Source: Oscarella lobularis (Eukaryota; Porifera; Homoscleromorpha; Homosclerophorida; Oscarellidae). Taken from it: 64,000 nt of DNA. Each line of letters opens with the position of its first letter. Position 1 is the first letter of the stretch. The DNA is taken from NCBI RefSeq assembly GCF_947507565.1, contig NC_089184.1, positions 62,001 through 126,000 on the forward strand, read 5' to 3'. The position numbers and the translations under genes are program-made. Positions 26,814 through 41,711 of this stretch are shown here, piece by piece. Below the pieces are notes generated by a model. It did not search any database, was not told the origin of the DNA, and was given only the letters and a program-made list of their open reading frames with translations.

Positions 26814-28991
26814 CTAGTGTTGATCGTCTTTGTCCGGGTCTTTCTCCCCCTGATCACTCGTATTTGAGCCTCGATTCGCACTCGTCGGACCCGACGCCGA
26901 CTCGAACGCACTCCTAGAGCTCGGCTGAAGACTAAACGGACCGCACGGCTTGGCCAACCACGCAGAAGAAGGAGTTCGAGTCGCCAAAGGCCGTTGAAGC
27001 AGCGCTGGACGCAACGGCGGCGGCGGAGCTCGCGGTTGCTGTTCAAAACGATTCACAGGCGCTAGTGAGGACGGCTGCGGCGGCGGTGGCGGCGGCGGCG
27101 GTGGCGGCGCATAAAGTCCTACGCCGTCGTGTAGAGCGATAGTGCCACGTGACATCGGCTCGAGTGGGCGTGGTTGATGAAAATGAGGTGCAGGGTAAGG
27201 AACGCGAACCGCGGGGCCGTTGCTAGCGCCGTTGAAACGACGGCATAATAGAAGGCGGAGGTGGCGGCGGAAGCGGAAGCGGCATTGAATAACGAGGAAA
27301 CGGAGAATCTGTGAAGAAAAAAAATTAATTGGGTAATTAATTAATTAATTAACAAGGGATCTTACGCGATATTGGGCTAGGAACGGTCCACGTTTCTCGT
27401 TGAGGTTGCGGCGGCGGCGGGGGTGGGGGTGGTGGGGGGGGTGGGGGTGGTGGGGGTGGTGGGGGCGGGGAATCCGGATCCATGTCGCTATTGGCTACGG
27501 CGTCAGGAAAGGCTCGTTTCACGTCTTTTCCGGACGGCTGTCGAAATGCCTTTGCAAAGGGATTTTTATCTATTTTATAGTGCGTCATCTAAGGAGGAAA
27601 AATTAATTGAAAAAAAGGTAACAAGTTCTTTATGTTTGTTACCTTGTTGCTTTGATAGGCAGTGACGGCGATGAATTCGCACTCGGAAAAATTCTGTCGA
27701 AAAATCGGTAAGAATTCGCTTTCCGTAAAACGTCCGTGTTGGTCGATTTCCGGAGGCATTTTTCTCGATATGAGAAAGCGAACTCCATACTTGTGCATCG
27801 ATTTCAACACAAGCTAAAAGAGAAAAATCAATTATTTCCTTATATCTAAGTTCTAACACTTACGTGTCCTTTTGCATTGCCTTCGTTATTTGTCACTTTG
27901 TTCTTCTTGAACGAAATGACGTCCTTCATCCAGAAGCTTCCTTTACTCGGCGAATTTTCGTGAATAGCGATTGCCGGAGACAATTCGACGTCCGTCTCCG
28001 AAACAGAGAGCCACGTCGAATCGACGTACTTGTAACGAGTTTGATCAATTGGATAAATCTCGATTGCAATACGATAGAGAGCCTCAGGATCCAATCCGAC
28101 TACGGTGAATTCAAGATAGGGAAAAACGCGTCTACAATACAAGAAAAAATATGACGTCATCATAAAAAAATGGACAATGAAATTTCACCTTCCAGATTTG
28201 GTAATAATCATTTCGGTTCCTACGCTGTGAAATCTTCTCCATAGATCAGCTTTTTGCAAATAAACGGTCACGCCTCCACTTGACTGAATGCCGGGTCCCG
28301 AAGCGACAACCGGTAGAGGTGGAAACAAATAGGGCGAAATTGCGAGACAGTCTCCCCCACAGCCGGGCATCATCAAATCATTTGACCCCGCCCCTCCCGT
28401 ACACGTATTCATATAGGGTCGAAAAGAGGGTTGCGGCGACGCGTGACGCGACGACGAGCCGAATAGAGACGGACTCGTTTCTGTCCTTCCTTTCAACGAC
28501 GCGATACTATTCGTAGGGGGAAGCAGATAAGGAGCACTGCGATGATGATGACAAAATGGCGTCGGCACGTGCGCGACCGTCGTCTCGTCAATTCGTCCTC
28601 GTTTCGCCGCCGATGCAATGCGATCGTCACGAAATCGCGACGGAAGCGACGACATCGACGACGATCCATAACCGGCATCGGTGGCGGCGAGATCGGCGAG
28701 TTGTTCGAGTCGTCCTCCACTCGATGATAAACCTAAGCTTAGAGACGATGGACTTCCACCAAATAACGATCCCGTGCTGAGATAACGTCGATCGATTGCG
28801 ATGCTACTCAGTCCACTGCTCGAACTTCCACCGCCGCTTCGTTGATTCGACGATGACGAATGACGATGAAGCATGTCGAATCCATAAGGTAATGCTAATG
28901 AATTTGCGCTATATGTTCGCTGGCGCATCGCGGCGGGGGACGACAACGACGTCGCTGTCGTGGTCGTCGTCGTCGCCGTCGTCGTTGCCAT
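26814..28991 (-). CDS. T-box transcription factor
   Basis: This is a DNA-binding regulator of cell fate. A Thr/Ser-rich N-terminus (about 230 residues) leads into the T-box: KADLWRRFHSVGTEMIITKS, GRRVFPYLEFTVVGLDPEA, RYKYVDSTW, FWMKDVISFKKNKVTNN, GHLVLKSMHKYGVRF, CEFIAVTAYQSNKMTHYKI and KNPFAKAFRQPSG, over four exons with introns at usual T-box positions. The C-terminal part is Pro-rich, with runs encoded by G-rich DNA, and ends KDPDKDDQH. The middle of the T-box is divergent (AIAIHENSPSKG where most have YxHPDSPAxG), so the subfamily cannot be given. Tbx1/15/20-like or a sponge-specific class are possible. Confidence 0.9.
27417..27472 (+). repeat. G-rich tract with G-quadruplex potential
   Basis: The + strand has at least six runs of four or more G separated by one to three bases (GGGGGTGGGGGTGG type). 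On the coding (minus) strand of the T-box gene it encodes a polyproline stretch. Confidence 0.75.
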
Positions 28992-29373
28992 CGATCTCGC
29001 GTGTACGTGCCCCTGATAGAGAGTGGGCTCTCAAGTTATCTAGGCTTGATGTGATCGCGTCGCCTCGCCGTTTGAATTAGCGCGCTGACACTCCCCGCGA
29101 CGCTGATTGGCTCGCGGCGACGCCGCGTTCAATGACGCGAAGAAAGACCGACGCACGGTATCGTCGCCTCGCGTAAAGAATTCCCCGCCAAGCGATGCCG
29201 ACACGATATACGCTAATGCGATTGGGGATTTGCGGCACCATTTCTAACGATTTTATTAGCACTCTTATCGCCCCGCCCCGCGTGAAATTGCGTAACTTAG
29301 CGTAAGCCCAAACGGCGTCAGATCAATTCTCCCCTCCCTCCCTCTAAATTCTAATCAGACACAAAGGAGTCTT
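28992..29373. other. Intergenic T-box upstream / DDX59 3' region
   Basis: This 382-nt segment is the T-box promoter side plus the DDX59 3' UTR. It has a CCAAT-type GATTGG near 29105 and is CpG-rich close to the T-box start. No gene was seen in it. Confidence 0.4.
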
Positions 29374-31676
29374 CTAATTCCCACGCAATCTTCGACGACG
29401 TTTTCGCCGCGTAAGAAACTCCATAAGATTTTCCCTAAAAAAATCAAAGACACATCCAAGTACTGTACGATCTGTCTCACCTAGTAATCAATTCATCCTT
29501 CTTAGTTCGCTTTGAGGCGCTACTAGGGGAAAACCCTCTTTCTCGAGCCCTCATCTGTCTTCGTAGATGAGGAGACGCGAGTAATTGCGAGGGAAGAGAC
29601 GCGCTCTTACTAAGGGACTCCACCACATCCAAAAATAGATATCGGCTATTATTATTAATAAATGTGATAGCCCAACCGGAAGAGCCAAGTCGACTTGATC
29701 GACCCGCCTAATAATAAATAATATTACTTGATTAATAACATTATTTTATTTTACTTGGTGTATATATTCTTCGATTTTTCGAGGCATGTCAAAGTGAATT
29801 ATTTGAGATATTTGCGCGAGATCGAGGCCCCGCCCAAGAAGGCTCGTAGATACAATAATCGACGCTTTTCCTTCTTGAATTGCTTTGAGATTTAGCGCGC
29901 GTTCCGCTTGGCTTTTGTCACCGTGAATTGACGTTGTAGCAATTCCGCATTTTTTCTCAATCGCTTCAGCTAAAAGATCAGCTCCAATTTTTGAATCCAC
30001 AAAAACGATAGTTGGCGGTCTAAATATTAAATTAAACATAAATTGGCAACTTTGAAGTTCTACTTGAAATAGTTTGGATCTCGCAACAATTCAAAAAGAC
30101 GTTTTTTCTTTGATTTTTCTTCTACCCATAGAACCGTGTGTTTAATTCCAGAACTCGGAGAATTCGACTAAAAATCAAAATAAGTGAAATTTTTCCGGGG
30201 GTAAACTACATTTCCAGTTGAAATAGATATTGAATTCTTTAACATTTGAGATGCTAGGTCTTCGGTTTTTTGAGGAACTGTAGCAGAAAAAAGGAGCGTT
30301 TGATGTGCGGCCGGAAGCCAAGAGGAAATCCGCTGAATCTGAAAAAAATACAAACAAAACGTATGATGAAAAATTATCAGATCTCGCGCAAATTTCGAAC
30401 TTGATTTTCGAATCCCATTTCAAGAAGTGCATCGACTTCATCAAGAACAAGAACTCGGATACACGAAAAATCAATACCTAATCAATAACCAATTAAATGA
30501 CGTCAGAGCGCGCGCGAGTTCTGACGTCACCTTCTCTATTACATAGCTCCAAAAGTCGACCTGGCGTCGCTATAACAACCTGTACACCTTGCTTGAGACG
30601 ATGCAATTGAGGAGGCATAGGAAAACCTCCCACAATAAGAGCCGTTTTCATGAGGGGAAGACCTGAAAATCAATATTTAAATAAATATTTTATCTAGGTG
30701 TGTACCTTTCATTAAAATTTTAGCTTGGTCTTCAATTTGCATACAGAGCTCACGGGTTGGTGATAAGATCAATGCTCTTGGCAAATGAGGTTTGTCTATT
30801 ACGCAACCGTGGCCTGTTAGACTAGCCACAATAGGGAGAAGAAAGGAAGCCGCTAAATAAAGAATTATTTCTCCTAGGGTTCCTCTTTCTCTCTTTCTCT
30901 CTACTTTTTCCCGATCCAGTTGGTGCACTGGCCAGAACGTCTCGGTGTTTTAGAGCAGATGGAATAACCTGCATTTGAATGGGAGTTGGCGTTTCGAGAC
31001 CAAGCAATTTCATATTAGTGTACACTGAGAAAACCAAAAAGTCGAATTCCCCCAATTAATTTTACTAATTTAGCTGACTTGTCGGATGAAAATGACACTG
31101 AGAAAAGTCAGTAATCGGTTTGGGAACACCATCACCATGTACCCGGATATCAAGCTATAAAGATATGTATCTTTTTTCTCCGGGAATTCTTCCGCTTACC
31201 TTTGTTCTTAGCAGATCAAGTTGAACTTGATTCATTTCCCTTACGGATTCATCCTCTCTATACTTATATAGACCAAATGGTAAGTCTGGCACAGAAGGTT
31301 TTATTTCCGATTCAGTATTCTCCTCCTCCTCTTTCTCCTTCTTCTTCTTCTCCTCGTCATTTTCAATTTCTTTTCTCATCCTCAAATGACGTTCCTTGCA
31401 CTGTTGACTGCACACGTCTTCATCAGTTGCATCACAGATGTACTGGCCATATTTTCCGCAGACAATGCAAGCTGGCTCGTCTGGAGCTGGCCAACGTTGA
31501 TCGCGTGAAAATTCAACGACAAAATCCTCTTCTTCATCAGAAGATGGATCGTCTTCTAGGGAAAAAAGCGATAGAGGCATAAAGTGAGAAATTTTTCTAC
31601 CTTTTGGGACTTCAATACGTGTTTTTGCCTTCTTTTTTTGGTCAGGTTTATGCCGCACTGATCGAGGGACAAACAT
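29374..31676 (-). CDS. DDX59: DEAD-box helicase with HIT zinc finger, DDX59
   Basis: The protein begins [10 protein letters not shown], as in vertebrate DDX59. The HIT-type zinc finger is [20 protein letters not shown] followed by CSQQCKERH. Helicase motifs in order: Q motif [11 protein letters not shown], Walker A APTGSGKT (T created by splicing), [10 protein letters not shown], motif II DEVD in place of [31 protein letters not shown], and motif VI IGRSSRLG. The C-terminal exon gives [15 protein letters not shown], like the family ending. Position and order of exons support one gene of about ten exons. It diverges from BLM; the start codon abuts the BLM upstream frame. Confidence 0.93.
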
Positions 31677-31785
31677 GACGGTGCGCGTGAGTGCGCGTTT
31701 CTGCGTAGATTACGCGCGCCAACGTGTGGCGCAATTTGAAAGAAATCGTCGTAGGCCGCCCTTTCGGTCGTCGTTCGATCACTCG

Positions 31786-35898
<4,113 letters not shown>

Positions 35899-35973
35899 AC
35901 GCATAGAGAAGAATAACATGAGAGAAAACACACAAAGAAAAGAGAGAGAAGTCAAACTATAGCAAGTTCTTCC

Positions 35974-38289
35974 CTAGTTAGCATCATCTTTGGGTGGTGG
36001 CTGCTCTTCCTTTTCCTTTTCCGGGGCCTTTTTCGCCGCGTCACTCGCCTTCTTCACCCCACCCGATACAATGTCATCAATGCGCAGCAACAATATAGCA
36101 GTCTACATATACAATGAATCATACAAGTCTCTCTATATATAGTGTACCTCAATAGCTGTCTTATAGCACTGTAGTCTCACTGCAGCTGGGTCCCATATCC
36201 CATACTCCTCCATATCAACGAGACTCCCATTCTCTCCATTGATACCCCACGTGCTAAACTCACCGGAAGCATGCTTAGCCTTAATTAAAATAATAAATAT
36301 TAAAACTATTAATTTAATTAACCTTACCCGTAATTTGGTGAGTGTTCGAATTGAATTTCCCCCGCAATTTCGAATCAGCGTATGGGGTATGACTTCTAAG
36401 GCCCTGGCAACTGCCTTATAAGGTAACTGTTGGACCCCGCCCACGGATTTCGCCTTCTCGTTGAGAGCGCGAGAAAGAGCCATCTCAAGGGCCCCACCTC
36501 CGGGAACAAGATGGGGATTCACGTGAATATTTCGAGCTGCATGCATTGCATCCTGGAGATTGCGATCCACTTCATGGAGAACATCCTTGCTGGCGCCGCG
36601 CAAGACGATCGTACACGCCTTGGGATTTTTACAATCCACCAAGTAAGTAAAATACCTCAATTACAATATATAAGATTAATTAATTAAAATTAATTAATTA
36701 ATTAAATACTTACTCGTCTCCTATTTTTTTAATTTCGAATAGTCCGCACTCCGTGCCGACGTCTTCTTCGCGTAGTTCTTCAGTACGATTCACAATTGTA
36801 GCCCCACACACTCTAATAATATGTATTGATATATAAATTGCCCCTCCCCCTCCCCCTCCCTCCCTCCCTCCCTTACCTTGCTATTCTATTGTTGTCCGTT
36901 TTTCTGACTCTGCGTATGACGGAGACGTTTTTCTTGACCATGAAATGCTGGGCTAGATCGGACACGCCCTTTTCCGTAATGACAAGATCCGGTTTCACTG
37001 CGAGAATTCTATCACATTGATCCCGGATGAAATCCTCTTCCAATTGAAGAATTCTCCTAAATTAATTAAAAATCCCCCTTTTTAAAAAATTATGAAATTA
37101 TAACCACGCCCCCTACGTACGCAAAATCTTCTTCTTTTGACAATTCCAAATTAGTTTGACTTTCTCCCTTCTTATATTCCAAAGAACAATCCAACAAAAC
37201 GATTCTCGGATTTTCAATTTTTCTTTACATATAAAATGAAATAATTAATCCTAATTAATAATAATTAAAATCCCCTACCTTCTCATCTTGGGATGAGTGA
37301 CGTCTTTATTCACCATGACCCCATTCAAAACTTTGGAATCTTCAATACTACCTCCGGGAATTTTCTCCACGCGGGCATATCGTTTGATATCAACTTCCAG
37401 TCGTCCACCTTCCTCCATACGAATCGTCTGCACGGCATCAAGAGCAATTTCACAAGGCAAATCACCCCTTAAAATCAATAAAAACATAATTATTATTGAT
37501 TTTATTGATTTACCATCCTCCCAGCATTTTCGTTCCAAGAGAACTTTTCACTATTTTCATCAAGGTTTTTTTGTCTGTGACGTCAACGGGTTTGCTAAGC
37601 GTTTCCTTGGTGATTTTAACAATGTCCTCTAGGGCTTGACGAAAGGCGGAAATGATGACAGTCGGATGCATTTGTTCATGTAAAAATGGCTCAGCAACGC
37701 TCATCATTTCACCGGCTAAAACACGTGATTAATTAAGGTATTGATCTATTGATTTTTCTCTTTGCCTAAGATTATGACGGATGTCGTTCCATCTCCCACT
37801 TCTTCGTCTTGCGTTCGACTGATTTCAATGAGCGTTTTCGCAGCCGGATGTTCCACGGTAATCTAATTAATTATAAATAATAAATAAATAAATAAATAAA
37901 AATTCTCACTTACTTCTCTCAGAATTGCATTCCCGTCATTCGTCATCACTATGCCCCCTGTCGGATCCATCAGCATCTTGACGAAGAATGTTAAGAATGC
38001 TGGCATACGGGATATCGCGTTTTTTACCTTGAGCATCGATTTCGGTCCGAGGCACGTTCTTATCACGTCAGCGATCATCTAGAATGTCCGCCATCTCTTC
38101 TATCGTCTCTATTCTTCTATATTTCTTACTTTCGCTGCAGAGACGTTGCTCAATTGGACTTTGAAGCCGCTCTCGCGCTTCGTGCTTTCTTCTGCGTACG
38201 TTTTGACACGTTAGGGCCTCTCGAAAAAGCCTTCAGCTCTTACTTAGAACTAATATTTGGCCGCCGGGCCCTCCTGGCATTCGCATCAT
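35974..38289 (-). CDS. CCT3: T-complex protein 1 subunit gamma
   Basis: CCT3 is one of eight subunits of the cytosolic chaperonin TRiC that folds actin and tubulin. The start [15 protein letters not shown] leads to [10 protein letters not shown]. Chaperonin blocks follow: [77 protein letters not shown], and the C-terminal [32 protein letters not shown] and [20 protein letters not shown]. The subunit-specific match is to gamma. The C-terminal tail is Lys/Glu/Pro-rich. About ten exons. It is convergent with BLM (75 nt between stops) and divergent from RPL36. Confidence 0.95.
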
Positions 38290-38482
38290 CTTGAAATCGA
38301 CGTCAAAATCGGTTTTCCGAAAGCCACGAGGTGAGATGACGCATGCGTGATAGCGCGATTCAAGTCCCGTCAGGCGTCGTGTGGAAGGCGACTTCGTAAT
38401 CCGTTCGTTTGAGGTGAATCTCGTCGCTTACGGGTTCGATTCGTCGGCAAGGTTTATCCTAAACTATTTTCGAAGGTGCATC

Positions 38483-38919
38483 ATGTCGGAAAAGTATCCA
38501 AACGTCAGCGAAATGGCCGTGGGCCTCAACAAGGGCCACAAAGTGACGAAGAACCCGCAAAAGGAGAGACAATCGCGACGAAAGGGGGTAAGTTCGTGCA
38601 ACCCTAGACTACAAGCATCACTAAGAGATCGTTTCGACTCGCAGCGCCTAAACAAAAAGGTGAAATTCGTACGAGACATAATCCGAGAAGTGAGCGGCTT
38701 CGCTCCGTACGAAAAACGAGCCATGGAACTGATAAAGGTCGGACGAGACAAGAGAGCGCTAAAATTCATCAAAAATAGGGTAAGAAAGAACCGAAAAAGG
38801 TAAAAAAAAAAGCGAAGGGGGCCCCCTTTCAGTTGGGAAACCATACGCGATCGAAAAGAAAGCGAGACGACCTTTCGGCGGCTATACAGCAGATGAGAAA
38901 GGCGCAAGCGCAAAAATAA
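38483..38919 (+). CDS. RPL36: 60S ribosomal protein L36 (eL36)
   Basis: Three exons, 38483-38587, 38645-38779 and 38833-38919, give 108 codons plus stop, all introns phase 0. The protein begins [20 protein letters not shown] and contains [47 protein letters not shown] and ends RKAQAQK, closely matching eL36. Introns are 57 and 53 nt. It shares a 193-nt upstream region with divergent CCT3, another highly expressed protein-synthesis or folding gene. Confidence 0.97.
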
Positions 38920-39068
38920 TAAAGTGCTGACAGTCAATTGATTGTAAGAAAATAAAGAAAATCCTCTTTGAACGAGAGATTTTATTGATTGATTGATATC
39001 AACACACAAACATTCATTCATTCATTCCCGCGTCTCTTTTTTCTGTCACGTGGGGGGTAAATCTTCAG

Positions 39069-40635
39069 TCAAGGCTTGCACCTTTCAATGAATCTTGGAT
39101 ATAGGCAAACGTCCCGGATGTGATGACGGTTGAGCATCCACGTGAGATAGCGTTCCAAGCCCAATCCATAGCCACCGTGAGGACAGGTCCCGTATTTTCT
39201 CTATAGAGCACAAAATAGATTAAAACTTAAAATTAATGAGGAAAATAGTCACGTGATACCTGGTCTGTGTACCAGTAATAAGGAGTTGGATCGATTCCTT
39301 CTCTTTTGTATCCAGCCAGCAATTCATCCTAAGAAAATTAAATAATTAATTAATTTAATTAATTTAATTCATTGATACCAAGTCCCATATCCTCATTGAT
39401 CCTCCTATGATTTCTCCCACTCCCGGCATGAGAAGATCAACCTAAATCACCATGGAAACACCCAGGTTAGATAATTAATTTAATTTTTACTGATTCCGTG
39501 ATTCTTTTGTCTCCTTTCGATTTCATCATGTAAAATGACTTGATATCAGCCGGGAAGCCATGCAGAAAAATAGGCTAAGAAAAAATAATTAGAAACAGGA
39601 TATAATGTTAATACAATCCCATGTGACATACCTCATTGATTGCATCAGTCATTTTTCTTTCCGGCGCTTCCGGAATATCCTTCAAGACACAATGAGAACA
39701 AAATCAAGAACTCAGGTAAAATAGTTCACCTCTCCAAATTCATAAAATGTGCCGTCGTCTTTTGTCACATTGTTCTCATGTAGCCACTTGATCGCTTCCG
39801 CATAGGGCATGCGCCTAAAAAATAAATCTATTTTATTACCCTAACAGAAGAAAAATTTCGTTGTACATGAAAGGTCTTTTTGGAACCTTGAAATCCTAAA
39901 ATTTCATAATTAATCAAATGAAAGATATTGCCCCCCTGAATTGCTACAGGATTAATTTGCTTCAAGAGATCCCCAAAGGGAGAATCAACGACCCTCTGCG
40001 CAACATCGCAAATCTAGAAGAAAAACATTAAAAAAATCGATAATTAATCAATTATTTATTACGAGAAATTCCATTCTGTTGAGAAGATCATCGAACTTGA
40101 TGAAGGGACACTCGGCTTCAACGTGAGTATATTCAGCCAAGTGACGTCTTGTCCGAGACAGCTCCGCTCTATACGATTGCGCAATGCAGAAAACGTCACC
40201 CATACTTGGCAACACAGTCTCCAAATAAAGCTGAGAAGATTGCGTAAGAAAAGCCTATTCATAAAATAGATTAATAATACTCATTAATTAATTAATTAAT
40301 CAATTGATCACTTCTTCGCCGAAGTAATTGAATTTGAATAGAGTTGCTCCTCCTTCCACTTGCGTTTGTACGAGAGTGGGCGGGGTCACTTCAAAGTAAC
40401 CATTCTCAAAAAAATGATCTCTGAAACTTAATCAACAGCAAAATTAATTACTATAAAATCTATATATTTAAAAGTACCATTTGCTAACAACTGATCTCAA
40501 TTTCATTATATTAGCAGGCTAAAGAAAACGTTAGAGAGTTTTAATCTAAAAATACTCCCCCTTTGCACACACACCATTTCCCATCTTAGGACTAGATGAC
40601 GTTGATCCAGCATGATATCAATATTCGATTCCTAA

Positions 40636-40674
<39 letters not shown>

Positions 40675-41698
40675 GTATTAATTAAATATTAAAACTAACT
40701 CTATTGACGGCATTATCCGTGCCACCAGCTGGTGCAGTCCCCATCAATTCCCAGTAGTCAGCTTGAAGCTCATGACCCCCAGGAGCCTAATAAAAAAACA
40801 TTAAAGTTTCATATAGAAAAATGGATGAATCTCACTGATTTTCCTTCAGGCACTGCTTTGATAGTACCATAGACTGTCACAGTACATTCAGTAGTCAAAA
40901 TCAAAGCCTCATAAATAGCACACTAATAATAAATCAAATAAAAAATAAATAAATAGTGGAATATAGTATATCACCAATTTGTCTGTAAAAACAGATTGGA
41001 GGAAACCCGTTCCATCGCGTAGCACCAAAAACATCAAATTCTTTCCTAAAATCAATCAAAAATAGAATTTTAATTAATAATTAATTTTTCTTACCCTGTC
41101 TTCTCAGCGAATGAACCCACGCGTAAACTTTGACTCTCTTCTCTCTAAACATCTCCAAATCGCGAATTTTCGCTTCTTTTGCATCCGGGAGCGTCGGGTC
41201 CGGTTCGATTTTAATCTTTTTTGATTCCTCTAGGTTCTTGGCGTGACGTTCGGCGTCCAACGCCTCCTGTTTCGCTTTCGCTTCGTCCTGTTCCGATTTC
41301 TTTGCGAGCTTTCTCTTCTCAACTTCCAACGACTTTTTCTGCTTTTTCAATTGAGCCTGCGACACTTCTTCCCACTTCTAAAACGTAAAATATCGATAAT
41401 TTTTATATGTGAAATTTCTTCTTACTTGTTCTTCCGGTTTTTTCGAATCGACGTAGATTTTTGGAATTGGTTCCGTTCCGTGGCTTCTCAACGCCTGAAA
41501 AATCGACGTGTGAATTCACATTACCACGCCCACTTCTTCATTTTACCTGAAGAACGGTTTTGAATGGTTTTACTTCCGATCCGTCTCCAGTTTCGTCGTT
41601 TCCTTCCTTCTCCGACGTATAGACTTCTACGATGGACGGATCAGTAAGAAGAGAGCCTTCGAAGATTGCCTACCTTTTAGAGTCAGCTTTTCTGTCAT
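39069..41698 (-). CDS. NARS1: Asparaginyl-tRNA synthetase, cytoplasmic
   Basis: This is a class IIb aminoacyl-tRNA synthetase that charges tRNA-Asn. It starts MTEKLTLK, followed by a eukaryotic N-terminal extension and a charged Lys-rich linker ([20 protein letters not shown]). The OB-fold anticodon domain has [16 protein letters not shown] and [14 protein letters not shown]. The catalytic domain includes [20 protein letters not shown] and ends with motif 3 in [12 protein letters not shown] and [15 protein letters not shown]. About fourteen short exons. It diverges from POLG with only 13 nt between start codons. Confidence 0.95.
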
Positions 41699-41711
41699 GT
41701 CTCAACGTTGA
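41699..41711. promoter_or_regulatory. 13-nt gap between NARS1 and POLG start codons
   Basis: The divergent ATGs at 41698 (minus) and 41712 (plus) leave no room for a conventional promoter. If POLG actually starts at the in-frame Met at 41803 ([11 protein letters not shown]), the gap becomes about 105 nt. Confidence 0.5.
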
